The notes under the pieces were generated by a model. That model had not been told where the DNA came from. It did not search any database and saw nothing but the letters and a program-made list of their open reading frames with translations. Below are positions 15,985-23,883 of a DNA stretch of 64,000 bases, in pieces. The position numbers and the translations under genes are program-made. This DNA comes from Marivita hallyeonensis. GTDB lineage: Bacteria; Pseudomonadota; Alphaproteobacteria; Rhodobacterales; Rhodobacteraceae. The stretch's first letter is position 1. Each line of letters begins with the position of its first letter. The stretch spans positions 620,001 to 684,000 of the forward strand of contig NZ_FQXC01000002.1 in the NCBI RefSeq assembly GCF_900129875.1. The letters run 5' to 3'.

Positions 15985-16818
15985 ATGACGTACGTTTCTC
16001 CATCCCAAACTCGTCCCGGCGCACTCGGCAAGGTTGTTGCCTTCCTTGCAATCACCTTCGCGATCACCTGGGGCGTGATAGGAGCATACATCTATTGGCC
16101 GGACGCCATGGCCATCCGCTTTGGGGCGATCAGCGGCAGTCATCCATTCTACTTCCTCGCCACCTGGGCGCCTGCAATCTCGGCGATTCTGGTCGTTTTC
16201 TCTTTCGCCGGTCTCGACGGGCTGCGCGGGTTGTTCTCACGCCTGATGATGTGGCGCTGTCCGCCTGTCTGGTGGGTCTTCATTCTAGTGGGCCTCCCGT
16301 TGGTCTTCATAGCCGGATCGCTGATCAAGGGCGGCCCTCTCCTGACGCCGCTGCCGCCCGAGGGGGCCGGGGCGCTGCTGTCCGTGATGATTATGATGCT
16401 GTTTCTCGGCCCGGTGGAAGAACTTGGCTGGCGCGGCGTGGCGCAGCCGCTTTTGCAGCGCCACGTGGCGCCCTTCTGGGCCGGTGCGATCATCGGCACG
16501 GCCTGGGGGGTATGGCACCTTCCGGCCTTCTACCTTGCCGGCGTCGTCTATGAGAACTGGAGCTTTCTGCCCTTCCTGATCGGCAATATCACGCTGGCGA
16601 TCCTCGTCACGCCGATCTTCAACGCCGCCCGGGGCAGCCTGCTTCTACCGGTGCTGTTTCACTGGCAACTCATCAACCCGTTCTGGCCCGATGCGCAACC
16701 CTGGGACACCGTCATCCTTGTCGGCGTCGTCGCAGTGGTCGTCTGGGTCTGGCGCGACCAGATGTTCTCGCGTGAAGGGGCCGTGACCGAAGTCATCCCG
16801 GGCGAGACGCGGTTGTGA
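15985..16818 (+). CDS. CPBP family intramembrane glutamic endopeptidase
   Basis: A 277-residue multi-pass membrane protein with the Rce1/CPBP catalytic motifs: EELGWR at residues 145-150, WHLPAF with His178, and a later FHWQLIN histidine/asparagine motif. The family cleaves substrates inside the membrane and in bacteria is often linked to bacteriocin maturation or immunity. It overlaps the following serine hydrolase gene by the GTGATG junction. AAGGTG before the ATG may serve as ribosome-binding site. Confidence 0.9.
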   Translation: MTYVSPSQTRPGALGKVVAFLAITFAITWGVIGAYIYWPDAMAIRFGAISGSHPFYFLATWAPAISAILVVFSFAGLDGLRGLFSRLMMWRCPPVWWVFILVGLPLVFIAGSLIKGGPLLTPLPPEGAGALLSVMIMMLFLGPVEELGWRGVAQPLLQRHVAPFWAGAIIGTAWGVWHLPAFYLAGVVYENWSFLPFLIGNITLAILVTPIFNAARGSLLLPVLFHWQLINPFWPDAQPWDTVILVGVVAVVVWVWRDQMFSREGAVTEVIPGETRL

Positions 16819-18002
16819 TGCGCCGATCGATCCAGGCGGAGTGCTTTGCCTTGGTTGCTGCCGCTGGGTCGCTCTTCTGCACGGCGGCCATGGCTGAAGA
16901 CGGCGCGCTTAAAAACCTGCTATCCGAGTTTCACAAGCGCTATGGGTTTCCGGGCGCGACCGCCGCGGTCGCGCTGCCAGATGGTAAAATCGTCACTGCC
17001 GCAACAGGCGTTGCAGATATGGAAGCCAACCGACCAATGGCGCCCGACACGCCGATGCTTGCGGCGAGCATCGGCAAAAGCTTCGTCGCGGCAACTCTGC
17101 TGTCCCTCGAAAGCGATCGCGTCCTGTCTCGCAAGGACCTGGTGTCGGAACACCTCGGCGGCTTCGACTGGTTCGGCCGCCTTCCGAACCATGCGACGGT
17201 GACGGTAGGCGATCTGATGCGCCATGGTGCGGGACTGCCCGACCATGTCCACCTCGAGAGTTTCCAGATCGAGATGGCCGCACGCTTGGTCACCGGTGCC
17301 GCTGCCCTCACGCCCGAAGAAGCGATCGCATTCATCCTCGACGCAGAGCCGCTCTTCGATGCCGGATCTGGTGGGGCTTACACCGACACCGGGTATCTGC
17401 TCCTTGGCCTCGTCATCGAACAAGCGAGCGGCCGGTCCTACTACGACATTGTCACCGAGCGCTTCCTCGACCAGCTCGGGCTGGCCGACACACGCCCCTC
17501 GAACCAGCGCACGCTTCATGGCCTCGCAGTGGGGTATGTGGCCGAGGACAATCTCTTCAACCTCCCGCCTCGGACGATTGACGCACAAGGAACCCTGCTT
17601 TGGGATCCGTCGATGGAATGGACCGGCGGCGGGCTGGTCTCGACCTCAGGCGACCTCGCCGCCTGGGGGCAAGCGTTGTTCACCGGGGCCGCAATGGAGA
17701 GCCCCTACCTCGACCGCCTGCTCGACGCCATTCCCGTGTCGCCTGACGCGCCGGGCATCCTTTATGGCGCGGGTGTGGCGATCTATGCGGACACGCCGCG
17801 CGGGCCGGTCTACGGCCATGGCGGCTGGATACCGGGCTACGTCTCGAGCCTGCGCCACTACGCCAATCATGATGTGACCGTGGCCTTCCAGATCAACACC
17901 GATGTGGGGATAGTAGATGACAGCACCGATCTCGTGCCCGCGCTTGAAGCGGCGCTTGCCGATCTGGCGATCGAGCTGGCGCGGACGGACGGATCGGAAT
18001 GA
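16818..18002 (+). CDS. Secreted serine hydrolase, class C beta-lactamase/DD-peptidase fold
   Basis: A 394-residue protein with a signal peptide ending near TAAMAED. The active-site tetrad SIGK is at residues 84-87 and the C-terminal box HGG lies in YGHGGWIPGY. The second motif, usually Y-x-N, is Y-T-D here (GAYTDTGY), as in several esterase-like members, so an esterase or peptidase role is more likely than beta-lactam resistance. The start ATG overlaps the stop of the CPBP gene; a GTG three bases earlier is possible. Confidence 0.9.
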   Translation: MRRSIQAECFALVAAAGSLFCTAAMAEDGALKNLLSEFHKRYGFPGATAAVALPDGKIVTAATGVADMEANRPMAPDTPMLAASIGKSFVAATLLSLESDRVLSRKDLVSEHLGGFDWFGRLPNHATVTVGDLMRHGAGLPDHVHLESFQIEMAARLVTGAAALTPEEAIAFILDAEPLFDAGSGGAYTDTGYLLLGLVIEQASGRSYYDIVTERFLDQLGLADTRPSNQRTLHGLAVGYVAEDNLFNLPPRTIDAQGTLLWDPSMEWTGGGLVSTSGDLAAWGQALFTGAAMESPYLDRLLDAIPVSPDAPGILYGAGVAIYADTPRGPVYGHGGWIPGYVSSLRHYANHDVTVAFQINTDVGIVDDSTDLVPALEAALADLAIELARTDGSE

Positions 18003-18077
18003 GTGTGCGCAGTGGTGCCCTTGGTCAGGCAAGCTTCGCAAAAAATTCAAACCTCAAACAAGATAAGGAGCGGACAA

Positions 18078-19169
18078 ATGGGATTGGTATCGCGTAGGGC
18101 GCTGATCGCGGGCGGTTTGTCCGTTGCCGCGCTTGGCGCCGTTGGCTACGGCATGTGGCCACGGATGGACGGTTATCGCGAAGAGGTCGAGCGGCAGCGC
18201 CGATTGCTTGCAGCGAACCCCGACCTTCAGGAGCTCGTCCGCATGGCCACGTTGGCAGCCAACGGGCACAACACCCAGCCGTGGAAGTTCCGGCTTTTGG
18301 ATGGGCAAGTCAGCATTCTTCCGGACCTCACGCGGCGGACTGAGGTCGTCGATCCGGACGACCATCATCTTTATGTCAGCCTCGGATGCGCGGCGGAAAA
18401 CCTCGTGATCGCCGCTGCGGCGACCGGGCGCGCCGCCGAGGTGGCCATCAAAGCGGGCGACGAGCCCCGGATCGATATCGCCCTGACCCGATCGACCGCG
18501 GCGCCCGCTCCCCTTTACGAGGCGATCCCGGTTCGCCAATCCACGCGCTCGCTCTACGACGGTCAGCAGATATCGGCGGCGGACATGGCGCTGCTCGAAG
18601 CCGCGGCGCAGGAGGAGGGCGTGTCCGTCCTGTTCTTCACCGACGCTGCGGACCGTGACACCGTTGCCGACTTCGTCATCGCCGGCAACAGCGCCCAGAT
18701 GGATGACCCCGCCTTCGTACAGGAGCTTCTGGATTGGCTTCGGTTCACTCCGGACCGCGCGGTGGACATGGGAGACGGTCTCTTCTCGGCCTGTTCCGGC
18801 AATCCGGTCGTGCCGGACTGGATAGGCTCGCGGATGTTCAAAACCTTCTTCACGAAAGACGCCGAGAACCAGAAATATGCCGATCACATCCGGTCCTCCG
18901 CCGGTGTGGCCGTGTTCGTTGGCGACCGCGACGATCCCGAGCACTGGATCAAGGTCGGCCGCAGCTTTGAGCGCTTCGCGCTGCAGGCAACCGCTCTGGG
19001 CATACGCAATGCCCATATCAACCAGCCGATCGAAGACCTCACCATTCGTCCCGAATTCGCCGTCTGGATTGGCATGCCAAATGCGCGGCCCGACCTCGTG
19101 ATCCGTTTCGGGCGTGCTCCCCTGCTGCCAATGTCGCTCAGGCGACCTGTCAGCGAGGTCCTCGTATGA
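18078..19169 (+). CDS. Nitroreductase-like (Acg family) FMN-binding protein with Tat signal
   Basis: A 363-residue protein with a twin-arginine-type leader (SRRALIAGGLSVAALGA) and a two-lobed nitroreductase fold. It includes LAANGHNTQPWKFRL near the N-terminus, SLGCAAENLVIAAAATG, and IPVRQSTRSLYDGQQ at the start of the second lobe. The Acg/Rv-type family is linked to stress or flavin sequestration. The ATG at 18078 has an AAGGAG ribosome-binding site eight bases upstream; the open frame begins earlier at 18003. It stands in line with the serine hydrolase upstream. Confidence 0.88.
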   Translation: MGLVSRRALIAGGLSVAALGAVGYGMWPRMDGYREEVERQRRLLAANPDLQELVRMATLAANGHNTQPWKFRLLDGQVSILPDLTRRTEVVDPDDHHLYVSLGCAAENLVIAAAATGRAAEVAIKAGDEPRIDIALTRSTAAPAPLYEAIPVRQSTRSLYDGQQISAADMALLEAAAQEEGVSVLFFTDAADRDTVADFVIAGNSAQMDDPAFVQELLDWLRFTPDRAVDMGDGLFSACSGNPVVPDWIGSRMFKTFFTKDAENQKYADHIRSSAGVAVFVGDRDDPEHWIKVGRSFERFALQATALGIRNAHINQPIEDLTIRPEFAVWIGMPNARPDLVIRFGRAPLLPMSLRRPVSEVLV

Positions 19170-19184
19170 CCTTGCCCGCTTCAA

Positions 19185-19330
19185 ATCGGACCGCATCGTT
19201 GGTCGATCTGAAAAACCGCCTCTGCGACGCACTCAAGGCCGGAGATGTACACCGAACGGGCGAGCACCATCTTTGCGCCCACGGACAAGGCGTTCTTCGA
19301 CGGCGTGATCGACCCGGCGCGACTGGCCGC
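19185..19330 (+). pseudogene. Fragment resembling a fasciclin domain
   Basis: One frame reads VDLKNRLCDALKAGDV and, after a one-base shift near 19245, another reads ASTIFAPTDKAFFDGVID. These are the typical successive blocks of a fasciclin (FAS1) domain, but the rest is missing and the frame changes. It appears to be a deletion remnant between the nitroreductase and the alpha/beta hydrolase genes. Confidence 0.4.
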
Positions 19331-19373
19331 GGATCGAAGCCCGGCCCAACGCGCTTGCACCCGGGCTCATGAA

Positions 19374-20333
19374 ATGACGACGCGGCGCGCCGTACTTACC
19401 GGGATCGGAAGCCTCGCATTGGCTGGGACGGCCTATGCCACCGGCGCTTTCCGCGAGGCACGTACGCAAGCCGAAAGCCGCCTGTTCGCGCAATCGGCAA
19501 CCATCGACAGCCGCGCAGAAGCCTTGGAATACGCGGTGGCCGGGAACGGCCGACCCGTGATGATGATCCACGGCACCGGCGGCGGCTTCGACCAGGGGCT
19601 TCTGTTCGCGGCGAAGCTGCGTCAGCGTGGGTTCAGCATCGTCGCGCCGTCGCGGTTCGGATACCTCGGCAGTGCCTTTCCCGACCACGCCTCGCCCGTG
19701 CATCAGGCCGACGCTCTGGTCGATTTGCTAGACCATCTGGGCATCGAGCGGCTGCCTGTGCTGGGTGGTTCTGCGGGTGCGCTGACCGCGGCCGAGTTCG
19801 CGTTGCGCCATCCCGACCGATGCTCGCATCTGGGTCTGCTTGTTCCGGCGGCGAACCTGACAAACCGCGATCCGGTGGAATTCACGGCCATGCAGATGCT
19901 CGTTCTCGAGGCCGTATTCGGATCGGATTTTGCGTTCTGGGCGGTGTCACGTCTGGCACGACGGCAGATGATCCGGACCCTCCTTGCGACTGCCCCCGCG
20001 CTGCTCGACGCAGTGTCAAGGCAAGAGCAACGGCGGGCGCGAACGATACTTGACCAGATATTCCCGATCAGCCGCAAGACCCACGGAATGCGGAACGACG
20101 GCTTCTGGGCGGGCACGCCCTCGCCCACGGCGTACGAAGACATCGCGGTGCCCACATTGATCCTGTCCTGCGAGGACGATCTGTTCGGAACCGCCGCCAC
20201 CGCCCGCCTGCTTGCCGGGCGTATCCCGCGCGCAGACCTCACCGTTTATTCGAGCGGCGGGCACATCTGGCTGGGCCATGACGACGATTTCGCCGACCGG
20301 ATCATGTCGTTCATCCAACCCGCACCCACCTAG
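19374..20333 (+). CDS. Alpha/beta hydrolase with export-type N-terminus
   Basis: A 319-residue protein beginning MTTRRAVLTGIGSLALAG, a Tat-like or membrane-anchoring leader. It then shows MMIHGTGGGFDQGLLF (oxyanion-hole region), the nucleophile elbow GGSAGA and a late GGHIW histidine; the Asp is likely in SCEDDLF. Substrate is unknown. The frame is open from 19245, but those first 43 codons read like a fasciclin remnant, so the ATG at 19374 is chosen. Confidence 0.85.
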   Translation: MTTRRAVLTGIGSLALAGTAYATGAFREARTQAESRLFAQSATIDSRAEALEYAVAGNGRPVMMIHGTGGGFDQGLLFAAKLRQRGFSIVAPSRFGYLGSAFPDHASPVHQADALVDLLDHLGIERLPVLGGSAGALTAAEFALRHPDRCSHLGLLVPAANLTNRDPVEFTAMQMLVLEAVFGSDFAFWAVSRLARRQMIRTLLATAPALLDAVSRQEQRRARTILDQIFPISRKTHGMRNDGFWAGTPSPTAYEDIAVPTLILSCEDDLFGTAATARLLAGRIPRADLTVYSSGGHIWLGHDDDFADRIMSFIQPAPT

Positions 20334-20344
20334 GAGGCCTTGCC

Positions 20345-21076
20345 GTGTCTTTTCGCCAAGTCGTTCAGACCAGCTTAGGAAGGCCTGAAAACCTAGAGCT
20401 GAAGACTGTGGCCAGCCTCCCCGAACCGGGTCCCGGCCAGGTGCGTGCGCACGTCCTCGCCACCAGCGCTGCCTTTGCAGATGTCAAGATCCGCATGCGG
20501 CTCAACCCGGGCGTGAGGGAGAAACTGCCCTTCGTCCTCGGCCACGATCTCCTCGGTCTCATTGATGCAACGGGACCGCGCGTCGAGGGCTGGTCGCTCG
20601 GCGACCGGGTCGCCGACCGCACGACCATCGGTGCTTATTCGGAGTATGTCGGTCTACCTGCAGATCGCCTGACCCGCGTGCCGGATGGCATAACGGACGA
20701 GGATGGGCTCGTCATGTTCCTGCCGGTGGTTACGCCCTATCAGATGCTGCACCGGGTCGCGAAGGCGAAGGCCGGACAGAGTCTGCTATTCCATGGCGAA
20801 GGCGGCACGGTGGGCCACATCGACTCCGCTCTCGGGCTGGCGCCGCGCGAAGCGGTTTACACCTTCGCCGTTTCACCGCAGAACTTCTTCGAGCTTCCCG
20901 ATCAGGACGGAACCGTCACCGTCGGACGATGGGCCGACCTTTTTCTGCTCGATGCCAACCCTCGCGACAGCCTGGAGAACTTGCTGCACCCGCGCACCGT
21001 GATCATCGGCGGTCAGGTGCTTGATGGCAGCGCAGTTGCCAAAATCCAAGCCAACCTGATCGCTGACGGACGATAG
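20345..21076 (+). CDS. Chimeric protein: N-terminal quinone oxidoreductase-like domain joined to an amidohydrolase C-terminus
   Basis: Residues 1 to about 155 follow the GroES-like half of a zeta-crystallin/NADPH:quinone reductase (PGPGQVRAHVLATSAAFADV, LPFVLGHDLLG, then LLFHGEGGTVG where the Rossmann half should begin). From about residue 170 the sequence instead reads like the end of an imidazolonepropionase-type amidohydrolase: DGTVTVGRWADLFLLDANP and VIIGGQVL. Neither active site is complete: there is no NADPH-binding core and no metal-binding barrel. It looks like a deletion fusion of two genes, about position 20810-20850. An AGGAGG ribosome-binding site precedes the start, so it may still be expressed. 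Confidence 0.75.
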   Translation: MSFRQVVQTSLGRPENLELKTVASLPEPGPGQVRAHVLATSAAFADVKIRMRLNPGVREKLPFVLGHDLLGLIDATGPRVEGWSLGDRVADRTTIGAYSEYVGLPADRLTRVPDGITDEDGLVMFLPVVTPYQMLHRVAKAKAGQSLLFHGEGGTVGHIDSALGLAPREAVYTFAVSPQNFFELPDQDGTVTVGRWADLFLLDANPRDSLENLLHPRTVIIGGQVLDGSAVAKIQANLIADGR

Positions 21077-21077
21077 G

Positions 21078-22154
21078 ATGCGAATGATGGGATGGGCATT
21101 TCTTTTCCTGTTTGCTTTGGTTGCGACCGGTGCGGCTTTCCTGTGGTTGAAGAGCCCTGGAACTATCCCGCCTCTTCGCGATGCGCGCGGCGCGCAAATC
21201 CCCGGCAGCATATCCGAGCGCGTGACGGTCGAGATCGGCGGTGTACCGCAAGGCATGATCATCCAGAGCGTCGATCCATCGAATCCGGTTCTTTTGTTCC
21301 TGCACGGTGGTCCGGGAATGCCCGAGTTCTTCCTTCAGAACACGCATCCGACCGGCCTTGAGCAGGATTTCACGGTCGTTTGGTGGGAGCAGCGCGGAGC
21401 GGGGATTTCGTGGTCGCCAGACCTCGATCCGGGCGATCTGACGATCGACCGCCTGATCCTCGATACGATCGAAGTGGCCGATTTCCTGCGGGCGCGGTTC
21501 GGACAGGATCGCATCTTACTCCTCGGGCATTCATGGGGGAGTTTCCTCGGACTTCAGGTGGCCGCCCGCGCGCCGGATCGATTCACCTCCTATGTCGGCA
21601 TGGCGCAGGTCGCCCATCAGCTTCGGTCCGAGATCATGGCACGAGAGGTTATGATCGCGGCCTATCGACAGCGAGGCGACAGCGGCATGGTCCGGCGCCT
21701 TGAAGACGCGTCGGTGTCGATGGAGACAGGCATGTCCAACGCATATCTGCGATTGAGGGACGCCGCGACCCACCGGCTGGGCGGTGGAACCACACGCGAC
21801 ATGACCTCAGTCATCACGGGCGTGTTCCTGCCAGTCATGGGACTGCCGGTCTACACGCTGCGCGAAAAGATCGGTCTCTGGCGTGGCAAAGCTTGGTCGC
21901 GGGGCCTCCTGTGGGAAGAGATCCTGCGCACCGATCTGGGCGAGCAGGTCGAGAGGCTCGAAATCCCGATGCACTTCTTCATCGGCGCCCATGACCTCAC
22001 TGCGGCGCCAGCGTTGTCGCGAGAGTTGTACGACCATCTCGACGCGCCGGAAAGGCAGTACCATGTCTTCGAGAACTCAGCCCACTCGCCGCTTTTCGAA
22101 GAGCCAGACCGTGCACGGGAAATCCTTCGCAGCATTGCTGCCTCGGCGCGCTGA
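21078..22154 (+). CDS. Membrane-anchored alpha/beta hydrolase, proline iminopeptidase-like
   Basis: A 358-residue protein with an N-terminal hydrophobic anchor (WAFLFLFALVATGAAFLW) followed by an alpha/beta hydrolase domain. It has LFLHGGPGMPEFF, WWEQRGAGIS, the nucleophile motif LGHSWGSFLG, and a C-terminal HSPLFEEP with the catalytic His. HGGPG and WWEQRG are characteristic of prolyl iminopeptidase and related hydrolases. It starts two bases after the stop of the chimeric gene. ATG at 21084 is an alternative start. Confidence 0.88.
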   Translation: MRMMGWAFLFLFALVATGAAFLWLKSPGTIPPLRDARGAQIPGSISERVTVEIGGVPQGMIIQSVDPSNPVLLFLHGGPGMPEFFLQNTHPTGLEQDFTVVWWEQRGAGISWSPDLDPGDLTIDRLILDTIEVADFLRARFGQDRILLLGHSWGSFLGLQVAARAPDRFTSYVGMAQVAHQLRSEIMAREVMIAAYRQRGDSGMVRRLEDASVSMETGMSNAYLRLRDAATHRLGGGTTRDMTSVITGVFLPVMGLPVYTLREKIGLWRGKAWSRGLLWEEILRTDLGEQVERLEIPMHFFIGAHDLTAAPALSRELYDHLDAPERQYHVFENSAHSPLFEEPDRAREILRSIAASAR

Positions 22155-22179
22155 AGGCCACGGGGCAAAACGACCGCGA

Positions 22180-23022
22180 TCACCGGTCGGGCTGCGGAAA
22201 GCTCACATCGGTGATATCGGCGATGAAGAACGGGAAATACTCATCCGTTTCAAACATGTTGCCCGCCTCCACATGGGTCGGCAGTGTGAACCCGTCGAAC
22301 TTACGGAACTCTGACAGGTACCCGCCGAAAGGCTGCAGACGATGCACTTTCTCAGGGTTCGCATTGCTCCAGCGCAGGAAGGAGACATGAAGCGGCCGGC
22401 CCTCTGCATCGACGGTCACATCGACGGATTGCTGCAGATCGCCCCGCCGCATTGTGAAACGCGCCACGTTCTCGGAAACGGGCTCCCAAGTGACGTTCGG
22501 GCCAGGCAGAACGGCAGCAGGCGACCAGAAGACCGCCTCGGCAACATAGCGACCGAAGGCCGAGCGCGCGTGATCCGGGTCACCCCCGAATCGCGCGACG
22601 GGCGCGATGCCGTACAGCCAAAAGCGCGTCCAAGCTCCGCTGTCCGAACCGCTCATGCGCATGGCGCCATTGCTGGACATGGCCCAGACAAATCCATCGG
22701 GTGCAGCGAGCACCTGGGTCGCGCGCATCGGCATGTAGCCGGGATCGACCTTGTCGCCCATCCCGAACTGGCCCTCCATCTCGATCACCGCGACGGTGTA
22801 GAGCGGCGTGCCCTCGGCAATCGCGAAGGTGAAGAAGCGTCGTGCTGGTTCCGGCAGATCGGCGACCATGTCGTGCGAAAAGACCGGAGGATCTGAGGGC
22901 TGCAGCGCTATCAGTCGATCCATCTCGGCGCGATCGGCACGCCGATCGGAGTGCCGCCAGACCATCAAAGCGGCAATCGCGAAGACGACGACAAGGAGAA
23001 CGAGTATGAAAACAAGACGCAT
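22180..23022 (-). CDS. DUF6544 family membrane-anchored protein
   Basis: A 280-residue protein with one N-terminal transmembrane segment (VFILVLLVVVFAIAALMVW) and an outward domain. Recognisable stretches are LPEPARRFFTFAIAEGTPLY, MEGQFGMGD and RATQVLAAPDGFVW, which fit the DUF6544 (earlier DUF6920) family of unknown function. The ATG at 23022 is the natural start; the frame is open to 23064. It is convergent with the alpha/beta hydrolase gene, 25 bases apart. GACCG/CGGTC flank the shared gap and may form a weak hairpin. Confidence 0.8.
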   Translation of the reverse strand: MRLVFILVLLVVVFAIAALMVWRHSDRRADRAEMDRLIALQPSDPPVFSHDMVADLPEPARRFFTFAIAEGTPLYTVAVIEMEGQFGMGDKVDPGYMPMRATQVLAAPDGFVWAMSSNGAMRMSGSDSGAWTRFWLYGIAPVARFGGDPDHARSAFGRYVAEAVFWSPAAVLPGPNVTWEPVSENVARFTMRRGDLQQSVDVTVDAEGRPLHVSFLRWSNANPEKVHRLQPFGGYLSEFRKFDGFTLPTHVEAGNMFETDEYFPFFIADITDVSFPQPDR

Positions 23023-23229
23023 GTGAGGGCCTGTCAGTCTGCACCGCAACGGCGAGCACGGCATGTTGTGCCATGAATTTGGAACCGTCGTTAGATCGCG
23101 CTGGTCATCCCATGCGCTCTACCTATGTATCCGCCGAATTCGCAGGGCGAAACTTGATCCTGATCAGAGAAAAGACGCTTCTGGCGCCAAGATGATGCGC
23201 GACATGACCGGCTCTGCGATACAGCGACT

Positions 23230-23400
23230 ATGATTGTACGCTTCTTTGAGCCCACCTTCGCGCTGTGCTGGACGTTCTGGGCTTTCGCGGCTGTCTTTAC
23301 CGATGCTGCGTCGGCACTGAAGCTCCTGAGAACCTTCGGTCCGGGGTTGGCGGCACTGATCGTTGTCTGGCAGGGTGTCTCTCGGCGACGGGCGCCCTTG
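23230..23400 (+). pseudogene. Possible N-terminal remnant of a CPBP-type membrane protease
   Basis: A short frame contains ALCWTFWAFAAVFTDAASAL and LLRTFGPGLAALIVVWQGV, resembling the opening transmembrane part of CPBP-family proteins. The following catalytic part is absent. It lies near the right end of island 3, whose first gene is also a CPBP member. Identification is weak. Confidence 0.25.
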
Positions 23401-23494
23401 TCTTGCCTCCTGCGCCGGCGCATGCCAATGCGGATCTGCGGCTGCACTCTTGAACTGCGAGAGGGGCATGTCTCCTGAATCGAAAGGAACGCTC

Positions 23495-23700
23495 CGCCAC
23501 ACGGTAGAGTGCGATTTACACGTGAACACGCACTGCACGCGAGACCCCGCAACTAACTGATATCTGATCAGAATCGTCACCATCGATCATGGGTGCGCAA
23601 GAGAGGCGCGCGGCCTCGGTGGCTGCGTTCAAGGGTATACAAAGGTCTCTTAGGGGCCACCGGTTGTTGGAAACTGCCCGCGGTGCATATCATAAGCAGT
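23495..23700 (-). repeat. Island boundary: displaced dusA 5' end (copy D, decayed start)
   Basis: On the minus strand the DusA-like reading PLNAATEAARLSCAPMIDGDD is intact (quoted part at about 23577-23632), but the start codon has become ATA. The -10-like TATGAT block is kept (TATCATA on the plus strand near 23688). The CAAAGACAGG block is missing and the left end sequence is more diverged than in B, C and F. It separates island 3 from island 4. Confidence 0.68.
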
Positions 23701-23883
23701 TTAGGATCGTCCAGAATGCCCAAAGCGCGACCGTTGCGCCATCTGGTCCGCTCACTCAATGATTGCGGGCAACTCCTAGTTGAGATTGAGCGCGTTTACG
23801 CCTTTCCTGACTGGGTCCCTTTCGAGGATGCTCAATGACTGAAGTCGGAGGCTTTCAAACCACAACTGTCGTCAGACGAAGCT

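Noticed and set aside
16818-18002. Beta-lactamase resistance gene
   Set aside because: SxxK and HGG alone are shared with esterases and peptidases; the Y-x-N motif is changed and the context is not resistance-related.
22172-22188. Bidirectional terminator GACCG/CGGTC between convergent genes
   Set aside because: Only a five-base stem without a T-run, overlapping the DUF6544 stop; too weak to list as a terminator.
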